From the NCBI GenBank assembly GCA_041559015.1, contig JBFFED010000020.1, positions 1-29,582 of the forward strand: DNA of 29,582 nt, in the 5' to 3' direction. Origin of the DNA: COMBO-56-21 sp041559015. GTDB lineage: Archaea; Thermoplasmatota; Thermoplasmata; UBA10834. Within the stretch, counting starts at the first letter, position 1, and each line of letters begins with the position of its first letter. The notes beneath the pieces were generated by a model. That model saw only the letters and a program-made list of their open reading frames with translations, did not search any database and was not told where the DNA came from. Positions 13,571-21,885 of the stretch are shown in pieces. The position numbers were made by a program, and so were the translations under genes.

Positions 13571-14410
13571 ATGGCTGAGAAGAAAGTCAAGAAGATTAAG
13601 GCCGAGGACGAGGAGGCTGCGGAGGCCCCCTCGAAGGCGACTCCCGGGATGCTCAGGGTATACGACCTCGAGGGCAATGTGTCGGGAGAGACGCCGCTGC
13701 CCGAGGCGTTCAAGTCGGTGCTCAGGCCCGATGTGATCAGGCGGGCGGTGACCGCAATCGAGGCGAACAAGAGGCAGCCATATGCCCCGTCGCCCACCGC
13801 GGGCGCGCATCACTCCGTCGAGACATGGGGCAAGGGCAGAGGGGTCTCCAGGGTGCAGAGGATGAAGGACAGCTCGACTGCTGCCCAATCGCCCAATAAC
13901 GTAGGCGGCAGGCGCGCGCACCCGCCGAAGGTCGAAAAGGACCTGGGCAAGAAGATCAACAAGAAGGAGCTCCTGATGGCCAAGCTCGCGGCCCTCACGG
14001 CGACCAGCAGGCCGGAGCTCGTCAAGGCAAGAGGGCACATCTTCGACGAGGAGCTGACCGTACCCGTCGTCGTGAAGGACGATTTCGAATCCATCAAGAC
14101 GACCCAGGAGGCCGTGAAGGCCCTCGAGTCGATCGGGGTCTACGACGACATCATCAGGGCGGACAACGGCAAGAAGGTCAGGGCTGGCCGGGGTAAGATG
14201 AGGGGCAGGCGGTACAAGATGCCGAGGGGCATCCTGGTTGTCCTGTCCGGAGATTGCGTCGGCGGAAGGAGCGTGAGGAACCTGCCGGGCGTGGAGGTCG
14301 TGACGCCGACGATGCTGAACGCGTCCGTCCTGGCGCCCGGGGGAGATCCGGGCAGGCTCATGCTCGTGACAGAGAAGGCGCTCGAGGCTCTAGGGGGCTG
14401 GCAGAGATGA
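13571..14410 (+). CDS. rpl4: Ribosomal protein L4
   Basis: 50S protein lining the exit tunnel; 279 residues. The rRNA-binding loop is visible as PTAGAHHSVETWGKGRGVSRVQRM. The first 25 residues or so (MAEKKVKKIKAEDEEAAEAPSK) are a charged extension ahead of the conserved MLRVYDLEG start, making it somewhat longer than most archaeal L4. ATG 13571 follows GGGAG nine bases upstream. In bacteria L4 represses this operon; nothing here shows that for archaea. The stop overlaps the L23 start as ATGA. Confidence 0.96.
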   Translation: MAEKKVKKIKAEDEEAAEAPSKATPGMLRVYDLEGNVSGETPLPEAFKSVLRPDVIRRAVTAIEANKRQPYAPSPTAGAHHSVETWGKGRGVSRVQRMKDSSTAAQSPNNVGGRRAHPPKVEKDLGKKINKKELLMAKLAALTATSRPELVKARGHIFDEELTVPVVVKDDFESIKTTQEAVKALESIGVYDDIIRADNGKKVRAGRGKMRGRRYKMPRGILVVLSGDCVGGRSVRNLPGVEVVTPTMLNASVLAPGGDPGRLMLVTEKALEALGGWQR

Positions 14411-14685
14411 GACGGACGGTCATTCTTCACCCGTATGTGACAGAGAAGACCATGAACGCCATGTCCGGCACGCCCATCCAGGACCTCAAGGACGGCAACA
14501 GACTCGAGTTCGTGGTCCGCCAGGACGCGACCAGGCCCGAGATAAAGAGGGCCTTCGAGGAGCGGTTCGAGGCGAAGGTCGCCAAGATCAACATCAAGAC
14601 GATGAAGGACGGCAAGCACGCAATAATCAAGCTCAAGGAGGGCTACAGCGCCGAGGAGATCGGCATGAGGATAGGCATATTCTGA
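14407..14685 (+). CDS. rpl23: Ribosomal protein L23
   Basis: Protein at the tunnel exit, docking site for SRP and the translocon; 92 residues, with ILHPYVTEKTMN at the start and LKEGYSAEEIGMRIGIF at the end as in the family. ATG 14407 overlaps the L4 stop by four bases, implying coupled translation. The same frame is open upstream inside L4, but that part does not match L23. Confidence 0.95.
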   Translation: MRRTVILHPYVTEKTMNAMSGTPIQDLKDGNRLEFVVRQDATRPEIKRAFEERFEAKVAKINIKTMKDGKHAIIKLKEGYSAEEIGMRIGIF

Positions 14686-14695
14686 GGTGGTTGAA

Positions 14696-15397
14696 ATGGG
14701 AAAGCGCTTGATAACTCAGAGGAGGGGACGCGGGTTCGGAAGGTACAGGTCCCCGAGGCATCTCAGGTTCACCGACGCGAGGCACCCGAGGTTACGCGAG
14801 GCGACTGGCACTGTGGTCGACATCGTCCACGAGGCCGGCAGGATAGCCCCCGTAGCCAAGGTCAGCTACGGCGGCAAGGAACATTACATGATCGCCCCTG
14901 ACGGACTGGAGGTCGGCCAAGAGGTATCGCTCGGGCCGAGAGGGTCCGTGAACGCGGGGAACACGATGCCCGTGGGCAACCTGCCCGAGGGAACCATCGT
15001 ATACAACATCGAGGTCCAGCCGGGCGACGGCGGGAAGCTCGTGAGGACCGCGGGCACCACGGCCACGATAGTCTCGCACGGCACGAAGACGGTCCTCCTG
15101 ATGCCCTCAGGCAAGTTCAAGGAGGTCGACAACAAGTGCCTCGCGACCGTCGGCATGGTCGCCGTTGGCGGGCACAAGGAGAAGCCCTTCGCCAAGAGCG
15201 GCAAGAAGTTCTGGGCGTACGGGGCGAAGTCGAAGGCGTACTTCAAGGTCAAGGGGATAGCGATGAACCCGGTCAACCACCCGCACGGTGGTGGCGGCCA
15301 CCCGCATGTCGGCACTCAGTCGAGCGTGGGCAGGAACACCCCGCCTGGCAGGAAGGTCGGCAGGCTGGCACCGCAGAGGAAAAAGAAGGTGAGATGA
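14696..15397 (+). CDS. rpl2: Ribosomal protein L2
   Basis: Core 50S protein near the peptidyl-transferase centre and an intersubunit bridge; 233 residues. The start MGKRLITQRRGRG is archaeal, and the conserved C-terminal MNPVNHPHGGGGHPH with its functionally important histidine is intact. ATG 14696 follows GAGGTG at 14684-14689 with six bases between; GTG 14687 lies within the SD and is unlikely. The S19 start follows after one base. Confidence 0.97.
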   Translation: MGKRLITQRRGRGFGRYRSPRHLRFTDARHPRLREATGTVVDIVHEAGRIAPVAKVSYGGKEHYMIAPDGLEVGQEVSLGPRGSVNAGNTMPVGNLPEGTIVYNIEVQPGDGGKLVRTAGTTATIVSHGTKTVLLMPSGKFKEVDNKCLATVGMVAVGGHKEKPFAKSGKKFWAYGAKSKAYFKVKGIAMNPVNHPHGGGGHPHVGTQSSVGRNTPPGRKVGRLAPQRKKKVR

Positions 15398-15398
15398 G

Positions 15399-16013
15399 AT
15401 GGCCGACGAGAAGAAGAAGGATGCCAAGGCGGACGCGAAGGCACCAGCTGGGAAGGCAGGCACGGCGCCGGCGGCGAAGGCACCGGCGGCCCCGACAGCA
15501 GCCCCAGCGGCACCGGCGACGACTGCGGCTCCCCCGCCTGAGAAGAAGGCTAAACCCTCGGCGCGCTTCACAGGTTCGGCGAAGGCCGCGAGGAGGAAGC
15601 TGAGGAAGAAGAAGAGCCAGATACAGGCGAGGAGGAAGAAGGAGTTCACCTACCGTGGGTACACGATGGAGGAGCTCCTCAAGCTGCCCTTCGCCGAGAT
15701 CATCGAGTTGCTCCCAGCGAGGGCCAGGCGGACATACATACGGGGCCTGAACCCGGAGCAGGAGTCGTTCGTCCGGAGGATCAGGGCATCCGACGGGCCG
15801 GTGAGGACCCACAGGAGGGAGATACCGATCCTTCCCGAGTTCGTGGGCAAGACCGTTCAGATCTACAACGGCAAGGAGTTCATGACCGTGGACATCAAGC
15901 CGGAGATGATAGGGCACTACCTTGGCGAGTTCGCGCTGACCAGGAAGGGCGTGAGGCACTCCGGTCTCGGAGTGGGCGCGACCAGGTCGTCCAAGTTCAT
16001 GCCGCTCAAGTGA
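15399..16013 (+). CDS. rps19: Ribosomal protein S19 with long N-terminal extension
   Basis: 30S head protein; 204 residues, well above the usual archaeal 130-150. The conserved part starts near residue 75 and includes FTYRGYTMEELLKLP and the C-terminal HYLGEFALTRKGVRHSG. The first 70 residues or so are low-complexity Ala/Pro/Lys (repeated AP, PAA and KAPA units), likely disordered. An AAGGTGAG ribosome-binding site and the adjacent L2 stop support ATG 15399, so the extension is translated unless an unnoticed internal start is used. Confidence 0.94.
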   Translation: MADEKKKDAKADAKAPAGKAGTAPAAKAPAAPTAAPAAPATTAAPPPEKKAKPSARFTGSAKAARRKLRKKKSQIQARRKKEFTYRGYTMEELLKLPFAEIIELLPARARRTYIRGLNPEQESFVRRIRASDGPVRTHRREIPILPEFVGKTVQIYNGKEFMTVDIKPEMIGHYLGEFALTRKGVRHSGLGVGATRSSKFMPLK

Positions 16014-16024
16014 GGTGGGCCAAG

Positions 16025-16474
16025 ATGGGATACACAATCGAGACGGACCCGGAGAAGACATCGAAGGCCATCGGCAAGGAGGCCAGCGTGTCGCCGAAGA
16101 AATGCCGCGAGGTGTGCAAGATGCTGGTCGGCATGAACGTCGAGGACGCGAAGACCTACCTCAAGGAAGTGGCGGACCTCAAGAGGCCCGTGCCGTACAC
16201 GCGCTTCAAGATGATGCTCAGCCCGAAGCCGAAGGTCGGCCCGGGGAGATACCCGAAGAGCGCCGCGCTGGCAATCCTGCGCGTGGTCGAGAGCGCTCAG
16301 TCCAATGCTGAGTACAAGGGCCTGGACGCGGACAGCATGCGGGTCAAGGTCGCCGCGGCTCACAGGGGCAGGATCCAGAAGGGCTATATGCCCAGGGCGC
16401 AGGGCAGGAGCTCCCCGTGGAACGAGCAGACGACGAATATAGAGATCGTGCTTGAGGAGGTCGAGGCATCCTGA
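16025..16474 (+). CDS. rpl22: Ribosomal protein L22
   Basis: Exit-tunnel protein with a long beta hairpin; 149 residues. It opens GYTIETDPEKTSKAIGKE as archaeal L22 does, and ends with the conserved AHRGRIQKGYMPRAQGRSSPW hairpin tip and an EIVLEE strand. ATG 16025 follows GAGGTGG (16012-16018); GTG 16010 overlaps the S19 stop and lacks an SD. Confidence 0.96.
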   Translation: MGYTIETDPEKTSKAIGKEASVSPKKCREVCKMLVGMNVEDAKTYLKEVADLKRPVPYTRFKMMLSPKPKVGPGRYPKSAALAILRVVESAQSNAEYKGLDADSMRVKVAAAHRGRIQKGYMPRAQGRSSPWNEQTTNIEIVLEEVEAS

Positions 16475-16497
16475 GGGTGCCTTGAGGAGGAGTTCAC

Positions 16498-17514
16498 ATG
16501 GCTAGCGAGAGGAAGTTTGTGACAGAGAACATCCGCAGGCACCTGCTGAAGGAGTACCTGATGTCCAAGGTCGGCAGGGCCGGGTTCGGAGGGCTCGACG
16601 TCCAGAGGACCCCCATGGGTACCAGGGTCACGCTCATAACCGAGAGGCCTGGGCTCGTCATCGGCCGCAGGGGAGAGGCGATCAAGAGCCTCACCAGGGC
16701 AATCGAGACGGATTTCAACTTCAACAACCCACAGATCGAGGTCCAGGAGGTCGGCAACCCGAACCTCAACGCGCAGATCATGGCCGAGAAGCTCGCCAAC
16801 GCCCTCGAGAGGGGCTGGCACTTCAGGCGCGCGGGCCATTCGACCGTCCGGAGGATCATGGAATCCGGCGCGAAGGGATGTCAGGTCGTGATCGCGGGGA
16901 AGCTGACCGGGCAGAGGCACAGGACCGAGAAGTTCAAGGCAGGGCACATAAAGTTCTGCGGCCAGGCCAAGCTGGACTGGATGCAGCAGGGGTTCTCGGT
17001 CGCGAAGCTGAAGCCGGGCATAATGGGCATCACGGTACAGATCATGGACCCGGAAGCGAAACTGCCAGACGAGATTGACATCTTCGCCCCGCCGGAGGAG
17101 GCTGTCCCCGCGACGGAGACGCCCACGGAGACGGCGGACGACAAGGAGAAGGTGGAGGAGAAGAAGGCAGACGAGGCCCTCGAGGCCCTGAAGAAGACCT
17201 CAGGGGCGGCCCCGACGGGGACGACAGCCGAGGGCGCCCGGAAACCCAGGAAGCCCAGGAAGAAGAAACAGCCGGAGGCGGGTGCTGCAGAGGGCGCCGA
17301 CGCAGCGGCACCTGGGGCGGAGAAGAAGGCCCCCAGGAAGCGTAAGAAGAAGGACGAGGCGCCCAAGGCGGAGGAGGCCATAGTCCCTGCGCCGACGCAG
17401 GCGCTCAAGGCCCCTGAGAAGCAGCCGCTGGCCGAGAAGCCACCGGAGAAGAAGGAAGAGCCGAAACCCGATGAGAAGCCCGCCGAGGCCGGGGAGCCGC
17501 CCAAGGAGGCCTGA
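16498..17514 (+). CDS. rps3: Ribosomal protein S3 with long C-terminal tail
   Basis: 30S protein at the mRNA entry channel. It has 338 residues. The type II KH domain has its GRRG loop at 56-59, and the S3 C-terminal domain runs to about residue 195. The last 140 residues or so are a low-complexity Ala/Pro/Glu/Lys tail with repeated PRKPRKKK-like and EKPPEKKE-like units, longer than I would expect for the family. GAGGAGG lies before ATG 16498. The reading frame is clean to the TGA at 17512. Confidence 0.95.
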   Translation: MASERKFVTENIRRHLLKEYLMSKVGRAGFGGLDVQRTPMGTRVTLITERPGLVIGRRGEAIKSLTRAIETDFNFNNPQIEVQEVGNPNLNAQIMAEKLANALERGWHFRRAGHSTVRRIMESGAKGCQVVIAGKLTGQRHRTEKFKAGHIKFCGQAKLDWMQQGFSVAKLKPGIMGITVQIMDPEAKLPDEIDIFAPPEEAVPATETPTETADDKEKVEEKKADEALEALKKTSGAAPTGTTAEGARKPRKPRKKKQPEAGAAEGADAAAPGAEKKAPRKRKKKDEAPKAEEAIVPAPTQALKAPEKQPLAEKPPEKKEEPKPDEKPAEAGEPPKEA

Positions 17515-17518
17515 GCAC

Positions 17519-17830
17519 ATGGCGCTTCTGAAGACGAAGGACATAAGGGCGATGCGCCCCGAGGACATGAAGGGCAAGTTCAACGAGCTCAGCGACGAGC
17601 TGATGCACGAGAGGGGCGTGGCCGCCATGGGAGGCGCGCCCGCGAGCCCCGGGAAGATCAGGGCGCTGAGGACCAACATCGCGAGGATACACACGGTGAT
17701 GCACGAGGCCGAGCTGGCCGAGAGGAAGAAGGCCCGCGGGAAGGCCTCCGCTGAGAAGGTCAGGAAACCCAAGAAGAAGAAGAGGAAGAAGGAGAAGGCC
17801 GAGAGGCCGCCGAAGGAGGAGAAGAAGTAA
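17519..17830 (+). CDS. rpl29: Ribosomal protein L29
   Basis: Small helical 50S protein near the tunnel exit; 103 residues. The core is MALLKTKDIRAMRPEDMKGKFNELSDELMHERG with KIRALRTNIARIHTVMHE. After about residue 70 there is a Lys/Arg/Glu-rich tail (KKKKRKKEK), absent from the usual 65-75-residue form. ATG 17519 follows AAGGAGG in the end of S3. Its TAA shares one base with the ATG of the next gene. Confidence 0.93.
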   Translation: MALLKTKDIRAMRPEDMKGKFNELSDELMHERGVAAMGGAPASPGKIRALRTNIARIHTVMHEAELAERKKARGKASAEKVRKPKKKKRKKEKAERPPKEEKK

Positions 17831-18123
17831 TGGCAGGAATTTGCTCGGTGTGTGGACTACCCGAAGAGCTGTGCATGTGTGAGCAGATAGCGAAGGAACA
17901 GCAGAAGATACGGATACTCACGGACACGAGGCGATACGGCAAGGTCGTGACCGTCGTCGATGGAATAGACTCGACGGACATAGACCTCGACGATCTCGCG
18001 AGGAAACTCAAGACCAGGTGCGCCGCTGGAGGGACCGCCAAGGACGGCAGGATCGAGCTCCAGGGAGAGCACAGGAGAAAGGTCAGGGAGGTCCTCGAGG
18101 AGATGGGCTTCTCCGTGGAGTGA
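17830..18123 (+). CDS. Translation initiation factor aIF1 (SUI1)
   Basis: Archaeal SUI1/eIF1 homologue that binds the 30S P site and checks start-codon pairing; 97 residues. A short N-terminal zinc-binding segment, CSVCGLPEELCMC, precedes the SUI1 fold (RRYGKVVTVVDGID...LKTRCAAGGTAKDGRIELQGEHRRKV). The CAAGGT...GRIELQG segment is the family signature. It overlaps L29 by one base and sits at its conserved archaeal place between L29 and rnp1. Confidence 0.93.
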   Translation: MAGICSVCGLPEELCMCEQIAKEQQKIRILTDTRRYGKVVTVVDGIDSTDIDLDDLARKLKTRCAAGGTAKDGRIELQGEHRRKVREVLEEMGFSVE

Positions 18124-18139
18124 GGAGTGCACCGAGCGT

Positions 18140-18403
18140 ATGAGTACGGGAGATTTCCGGAGACGGGAGTTCATAGGGCTCGAAGCAGAGGTCGTCGAGT
18201 CGACCTGCCCCGAGTACATAGGCATCAGGGGGAGGGTCGTGGACGAGACGAGGAACATGCTGGTGATCGAGCACAAAGGGGCGGACAAGCGCGTCCCCAA
18301 GGAGTGCTGCCGGTTCAGGTTCTTCGAGGGCCAGAGCACCCATATGGTCTCCGGGAAGGACATCAAGTTCAGACCTGAGGACAGGATCAAGAAGGTACGG
18401 TAG
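18140..18403 (+). CDS. rnp1: RNase P protein component 1 (Rpp29/Pop4)
   Basis: An 87-residue Sm-like beta-barrel protein of archaeal RNase P. The family stretches are EFIGLEAEVVESTCPEYIGIRGRVVDETRNMLVIE and VPKECCRFRF. It pairs with Rpp21 on the specificity domain of the RNA. The start ATG 18140 has GTGAGGAG somewhat far upstream. With pop5 at 3072, two RNase P proteins are in this window, while Rpp30 and Rpp21 are not. Confidence 0.9.
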   Translation: MSTGDFRRREFIGLEAEVVESTCPEYIGIRGRVVDETRNMLVIEHKGADKRVPKECCRFRFFEGQSTHMVSGKDIKFRPEDRIKKVR

Positions 18404-18414
18404 GGTGAGAAGCG

Positions 18415-18771
18415 ATGGTTAGGAAGATCAAGAAGGCGCCGAAGGCCGAGGCGGCGGACATAGGCATCGACGTCGAGAAGCCGAAGGAGGCTTGCGAGGA
18501 CAGCCGATGCCCGTTCCACGGGCAGCTCTCGGTCAGGGGGACGGTCCTGATCGGCACCGTGGTCTCCGCGAAGATGCAGAGCACGGTCGTTGTGGAGAGG
18601 GAGTACATGAGGTACATCCCCAAGTACGAGAGGTTCGAGAAGAGGACGAGCAGGTACAATGCCCATTCCCCACCCTGCCTGCAGGCGAAGCCCGGCGACC
18701 AGGTGAGGATCATGGAGTGCAGGCCGCTGAGCAAGAGAGTCTCATACGTGGTCATTGAGAACAAGAAGTAG
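18415..18771 (+). CDS. rps17: Ribosomal protein S17
   Basis: 30S body protein; 118 residues. The archaeal/eukaryotic motif CEDSRCPFHGQLSVRG is near residues 27-42, followed by the OB fold with VVVEREYMRYIPKYERFEKR and an ending VSYVVIENKK. The first 20 residues are a Lys/Ala extension. ATG 18415 follows GGTGAG. The TAG stop is followed after nine bases by the L14 start. Confidence 0.95.
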   Translation: MVRKIKKAPKAEAADIGIDVEKPKEACEDSRCPFHGQLSVRGTVLIGTVVSAKMQSTVVVEREYMRYIPKYERFEKRTSRYNAHSPPCLQAKPGDQVRIMECRPLSKRVSYVVIENKK

Positions 18772-18780
18772 GTGGTCGCG

Positions 18781-19179
18781 ATGAAGGGCATACCAGGCAG
18801 ACAGACGAGGGGGATACACACCGGTACGCGGCTCGACTGCATCGACAACACGGGCGCGAAGATCGTCCAGGTCGTCAGCGTGCCGAACTACCACGGCACC
18901 AAGAGGAGGTATCCGAAGGCGGCCCTCGGCGAGATGATGGTCGTGACGGTCAAGAAGGGCAGCCCCGAGACGAGGAAGCAGCTCTTCAGGGCGGTAATAG
19001 TCCGGCAGAGGAGGCCGTTCAGGCGGCCCGAGGGCACGATGGTGCAGTTCGAGGACAACGCCGTCGTGATTATAACCGAGACGGGCGAGACGAAGGGCAC
19101 GGACATAAAGGGCCCGGTCGCGAGGGAGGCTGCCGAGAGGTGGCCGAGGATCGCGGCGACGGCCTCGATGATAGTGTAG
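18781..19179 (+). CDS. rpl14: Ribosomal protein L14
   Basis: 50S subunit-interface protein and part of the binding surface for initiation factor aIF6; 132 residues. Conserved parts are LDCIDNTGAKIVQVVSV, AVIVRQRRPFRRPEG and FEDNAVVIITETGE, ending in IAATASMIV. ATG 18781 follows TAGGTGG; GTG 18772 lies inside that SD and is unlikely. Confidence 0.96.
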   Translation: MKGIPGRQTRGIHTGTRLDCIDNTGAKIVQVVSVPNYHGTKRRYPKAALGEMMVVTVKKGSPETRKQLFRAVIVRQRRPFRRPEGTMVQFEDNAVVIITETGETKGTDIKGPVAREAAERWPRIAATASMIV

Positions 19180-19188
19180 GTGAGAGGG

Positions 19189-19566
19189 ATGACGAAGAGC
19201 ACAAAGGCCAGGAAGCAGAGGAAGGCCCGGGCGAACGCCCCGCTCCACAAGAAGAGACGGATGGTCGTTGCGCACCTCGACGTGCCTCTGATGAAGGAAT
19301 ACAACGTCCGCTCGCTCACCGTCAGGAAGGGCGACACGGTCAAGGTCATAAGAGGACACAAGGACTTCAAGTCGGGCGAGGCCAAGGTCGCCTCTGTCGA
19401 CATGAAGAACATGAAGATCGTAATCGAGAACATCACGATCCCCAAGGCCGACGGCACGCAGAAGCCGAAGCCGATCGACCCGTCGGACGTGGTGATCACG
19501 AAGCTGGACCTCTCCGACCCGTGGAGGAAGGAGAAGCTCGAATCGCTCAAGGGAGGTGCGAGCTAG
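19189..19566 (+). CDS. rpl24: Ribosomal protein L24
   Basis: Early-assembly 50S protein; 125 residues. The KOW motif reads VRKGDTVKVIRGHKDFKSGEAKVASVD, preceded by the archaeal start TKSTKARKQRKARANAPLHKK. ATG 19189 follows AGGTGAG; GTG 19180 falls within the SD. The TAG is directly followed by the S4e ATG, with no spacer. Confidence 0.95.
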   Translation: MTKSTKARKQRKARANAPLHKKRRMVVAHLDVPLMKEYNVRSLTVRKGDTVKVIRGHKDFKSGEAKVASVDMKNMKIVIENITIPKADGTQKPKPIDPSDVVITKLDLSDPWRKEKLESLKGGAS

Positions 19567-20277
19567 ATGAAGAAGCACATCAAGAGGATGGCTGCGCCCA
19601 AGAGCTGGGCGATACCCAGGAAGACGAGTCACTGGGTCACCAAGCCCAGACCCGGACCGCACGAGGGCGGGAAGTCCATGCCCCTCCTGGCGGTCGTGAG
19701 GGACATGCTGAGCCTGTGCGACAACTCCAGGGAGGCCAGGTTCATCATAGGCTCCAGGGCGGTCGCGGTCGACGGGCGCGTGGTCACGGACTACAAGTTC
19801 CCCGTGGGCCTCATGGACGTGGTCACGGTCCTGAAGACGAAGCAGAGCTACAGGATGCTGGTGGACTACAAGGCGAAGCTCAAGCTCGTGCCCATCACGG
19901 ACAACGAGAAGGGCTGGAAGCTCGCGAGAATAGACGGCAAGAAGGTCGTGAAGAGCGGCAAGGTGCAGCTGAACCTGCACGACGGCAGGTGCATACTGCT
20001 GCCCACGGACCAGTACAAGACCGGGGACGTGCTCAAGATCGAGCTCCCGGCCCAGAAGATCGTCAAGGCCCTCAAGCTGGAGAAGGGCAACCTCGTGTTC
20101 CTCCTGGGCGGGTCGCACCCCGGCTCCATACAGACCGTGGAGGACTACAGGGTCAGGCGCGGCTCCGGCTCGAACCTGATCACGTTCAAGGAAGGGTTCA
20201 GCACGGTCAAGGAGAACGTCTTCGTGGTCGGCGAGAAGAGCCCCGAGATAAACGTGCCGGAGGCGAAGGCCACATGA
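19567..20277 (+). CDS. rps4e: Ribosomal protein S4e
   Basis: Archaeal/eukaryotic 30S protein; 236 residues of the family length. The start is HIKRMAAPKSWAIPRKTSHWVTKPRPGPH, followed by an S4-like RNA-binding segment with SRAVAVDGRVVTDYKFPVGLMDVV and a KOW-like part, ending in SGSNLITFKEGF...VFVVGEKSPEI. GGAGGTG inside the end of L24 serves as SD. The stop overlaps the L5 start as ATGA. Confidence 0.96.
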   Translation: MKKHIKRMAAPKSWAIPRKTSHWVTKPRPGPHEGGKSMPLLAVVRDMLSLCDNSREARFIIGSRAVAVDGRVVTDYKFPVGLMDVVTVLKTKQSYRMLVDYKAKLKLVPITDNEKGWKLARIDGKKVVKSGKVQLNLHDGRCILLPTDQYKTGDVLKIELPAQKIVKALKLEKGNLVFLLGGSHPGSIQTVEDYRVRRGSGSNLITFKEGFSTVKENVFVVGEKSPEINVPEAKAT

Positions 20278-20786
20278 CGAACCAGATGAGGGAGATACGG
20301 CTCGTCAAGGCGGTCGTGAACATAGGCGTAGGCGACGCCGGCGAGAGGCTGCTGAAGGCGGAGAAGGTGCTTGGCATGGTCACCGGTAGAAAGCCCGTGA
20401 GGACCTTGGCAAAGACCACGAACAGGGACCTGGGCATCAGGCGGGGCATGCAGATAGGCGTGAAGGTCACGCTCAGGGGCAAGGACGCCGAGGAGTTCGT
20501 GAAGAAGGCCTTCTGGATCAGGGAGAACCGGATAGCCGCGTGGTCCTTCGACCCTGAGGGCAACTTCTCATTCGGAATACAGGACTACACCGACTTCCCA
20601 GGGATGAAGTACGACCCCGAGATAGGGATATTCGGCCTCGACGTGTCCGCCTCGGTCGGGCGCAGGGGCCAGAGGGTGCAGAGGAGGCATATCATGAAGC
20701 GCAAGGTGCCCACGCATCACAGGGTCTCGAAGAAGGAAGGCATGGATTTCGTGGAGAAGACTTTCGGCGTGGAGGTGGTCGATTGA
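20274..20786 (+). CDS. rpl5: Ribosomal protein L5
   Basis: 5S-rRNA-binding protein of the central protuberance; 170 residues. MREIRLVKAVVNIGVGDAGERL opens the fold, and GIRRGMQIGVKVTLRG with FSFGIQDYTDFPGMKYDPEIGI is conserved. The frame is open far upstream through L24 and S4e by chance, so the long read-through frame is not the gene. ATG 20274 overlaps the S4e stop and has GGAGG ten bases upstream. Confidence 0.95.
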   Translation: MTNQMREIRLVKAVVNIGVGDAGERLLKAEKVLGMVTGRKPVRTLAKTTNRDLGIRRGMQIGVKVTLRGKDAEEFVKKAFWIRENRIAAWSFDPEGNFSFGIQDYTDFPGMKYDPEIGIFGLDVSASVGRRGQRVQRRHIMKRKVPTHHRVSKKEGMDFVEKTFGVEVVD

Positions 20787-20929
20787 AGCCCAAGAAGAAG
20801 TTCGGAAGATCGCAGGGCTGCACCAGGTGCGGCAGGAAGAGGGGCATCATCAGGCGCTACGGGATGCACCTCTGCAGGCAGTGCTTCAGAGAGGTCGCCC
20901 CCCACATAGGTTTCAGGAAGTACTCTTGA
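20783..20929 (+). CDS. rps14: Ribosomal protein S14 (zinc type), TTG start
   Basis: A 48-residue zinc-binding 30S protein: KPKKKFGRSQGCTRCGRKRGIIRRYGMHLCRQCFREVAPHIGFRKYS. C-x2-C pairs lie at 13/16 and 31/34, and the ending matches archaeal S14 well. The only suitable start is TTG 20783, placed four bases after GGAGGTGG and overlapping the L5 TGA. No ATG occurs before the first cysteine pair. The gene is short enough to be missed by automatic calling. Confidence 0.92.
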   Translation: MKPKKKFGRSQGCTRCGRKRGIIRRYGMHLCRQCFREVAPHIGFRKYS

Positions 20930-20940
20930 GGTGATATGAC

Positions 20941-21330
20941 ATGCAACAGGATACACTCAACGACGCGATGTCGGTCATCAAGAACGCCGAGAAGGTCGGC
21001 AAGGGCGAATGCGTCATCATGCCCTCGTCGAAGCTGATAGGGCGCGTGCTCAAGGTCATGCAGGAGACCGGGTACATAAGCCAGTTCGAGCTCGTCCAGG
21101 ACGGGCGGAGCGGCATGTTCAAGGTCTCGCTCAGGGGAGCGATAAACGACTGTGGCGTCATAAGGCCCAGGTACGCAGTCAAGGTGGGCGAGCTGGAGAA
21201 GTGGGAGTCGAGGTACCTGCCCGCGCAGGACTTCGGCGTGCTCATACTCACGACCACCAGGGGCGTGCTGACGCATGCGGGGGCGAGGAGGGAGGGCGTC
21301 GGCGGCAGACTGCTGGCGTTCGTGTACTGA
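20941..21330 (+). CDS. rps8: Ribosomal protein S8
   Basis: 16S-rRNA-binding protein of the 30S platform; 129 residues. DTLNDAMSVIKNAEKVGKGECVI and the C-terminal LILTTTRGVLTHAGARREGVGGRLLAFVY are diagnostic. GAGGTGAT lies just upstream of ATG 20941. In bacteria S8 represses this operon; no matching site was looked for beyond the gap, which is only 11 bp. Confidence 0.95.
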   Translation: MQQDTLNDAMSVIKNAEKVGKGECVIMPSSKLIGRVLKVMQETGYISQFELVQDGRSGMFKVSLRGAINDCGVIRPRYAVKVGELEKWESRYLPAQDFGVLILTTTRGVLTHAGARREGVGGRLLAFVY

Positions 21331-21340
21331 GGTGACTCTC

Positions 21341-21880
21341 ATGCGGGTAGGTATGCTGAAGGACGAGATAGACATCCCCGACAAGGTCCAGGTCACGATA
21401 CTGAACGGCGTCGTGAAGGTCAAGGGACCTAAGGGGGAAGTCTCGAAGAAGCTCCTGCACCCCAGGATCAAGCTCGAGGCGAAGGGCAAGACCGTGGTCG
21501 TGTGGAGCGAGTTCCCGAGGAGGCAAGAGAAGGCGCTCATGGGCACGTATGGCGCGCATGTCCGGAACATGCTCAAGGGCGCGAGCGAGGGGTTCGAGTA
21601 CAAGATGAAGATCGTGTACGCGCACTTCCCGATCAAGGCGGCGGTCAGGGGCGAGACCTTCGTGATCGAGAACTTCCTGGGTGAGAAGTCCCCGAGGAAG
21701 ACCAAGATACTCGGTTCGACCAAGGTCGAGGTCAAGGGAGACCAGGTCACACTCAAGGGGCCGAACGTCGAGGACGTCGGCCAGACAGCGGCGAACATCG
21801 AGCGCGCCACGAAGATCAAGGGCTTCGACCCCAGGATCTTCCAGGACGGCATCTACATAACGGAGAAGCCCGGGAGGTGA
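21341..21880 (+). CDS. rpl6: Ribosomal protein L6
   Basis: 50S protein near the factor-binding centre; 179 residues with two related alpha-beta domains. Visible are VKVKGPKGEVSKKLLHPRI and the C-terminal DVGQTAANIERATKIKGFDPRIFQDGIYITEK. ATG 21341 follows GAGGTGAC; the same frame is open upstream inside S8 but without L6 similarity. L32e follows after 5 bp. Confidence 0.95.
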   Translation: MRVGMLKDEIDIPDKVQVTILNGVVKVKGPKGEVSKKLLHPRIKLEAKGKTVVVWSEFPRRQEKALMGTYGAHVRNMLKGASEGFEYKMKIVYAHFPIKAAVRGETFVIENFLGEKSPRKTKILGSTKVEVKGDQVTLKGPNVEDVGQTAANIERATKIKGFDPRIFQDGIYITEKPGR

Positions 21881-21885
21881 ACTGG

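Noticed and set aside
18742..20118. A 458-codon minus-strand open frame opposite L14, L24 and S4e
   Set aside because: Same codon-bias shadow; its composition is unlike a folded protein and it lacks a promoter or ribosome-binding site.
19140..20273. A very long open frame running into L5 across L24 and S4e
   Set aside because: The upstream part is low-complexity Arg/Gly/Gln-rich sequence typical of an off-frame reading of GC-rich genes. L24 and S4e are clearly coded in the other frame, and L5 similarity begins only at ATG 20274.
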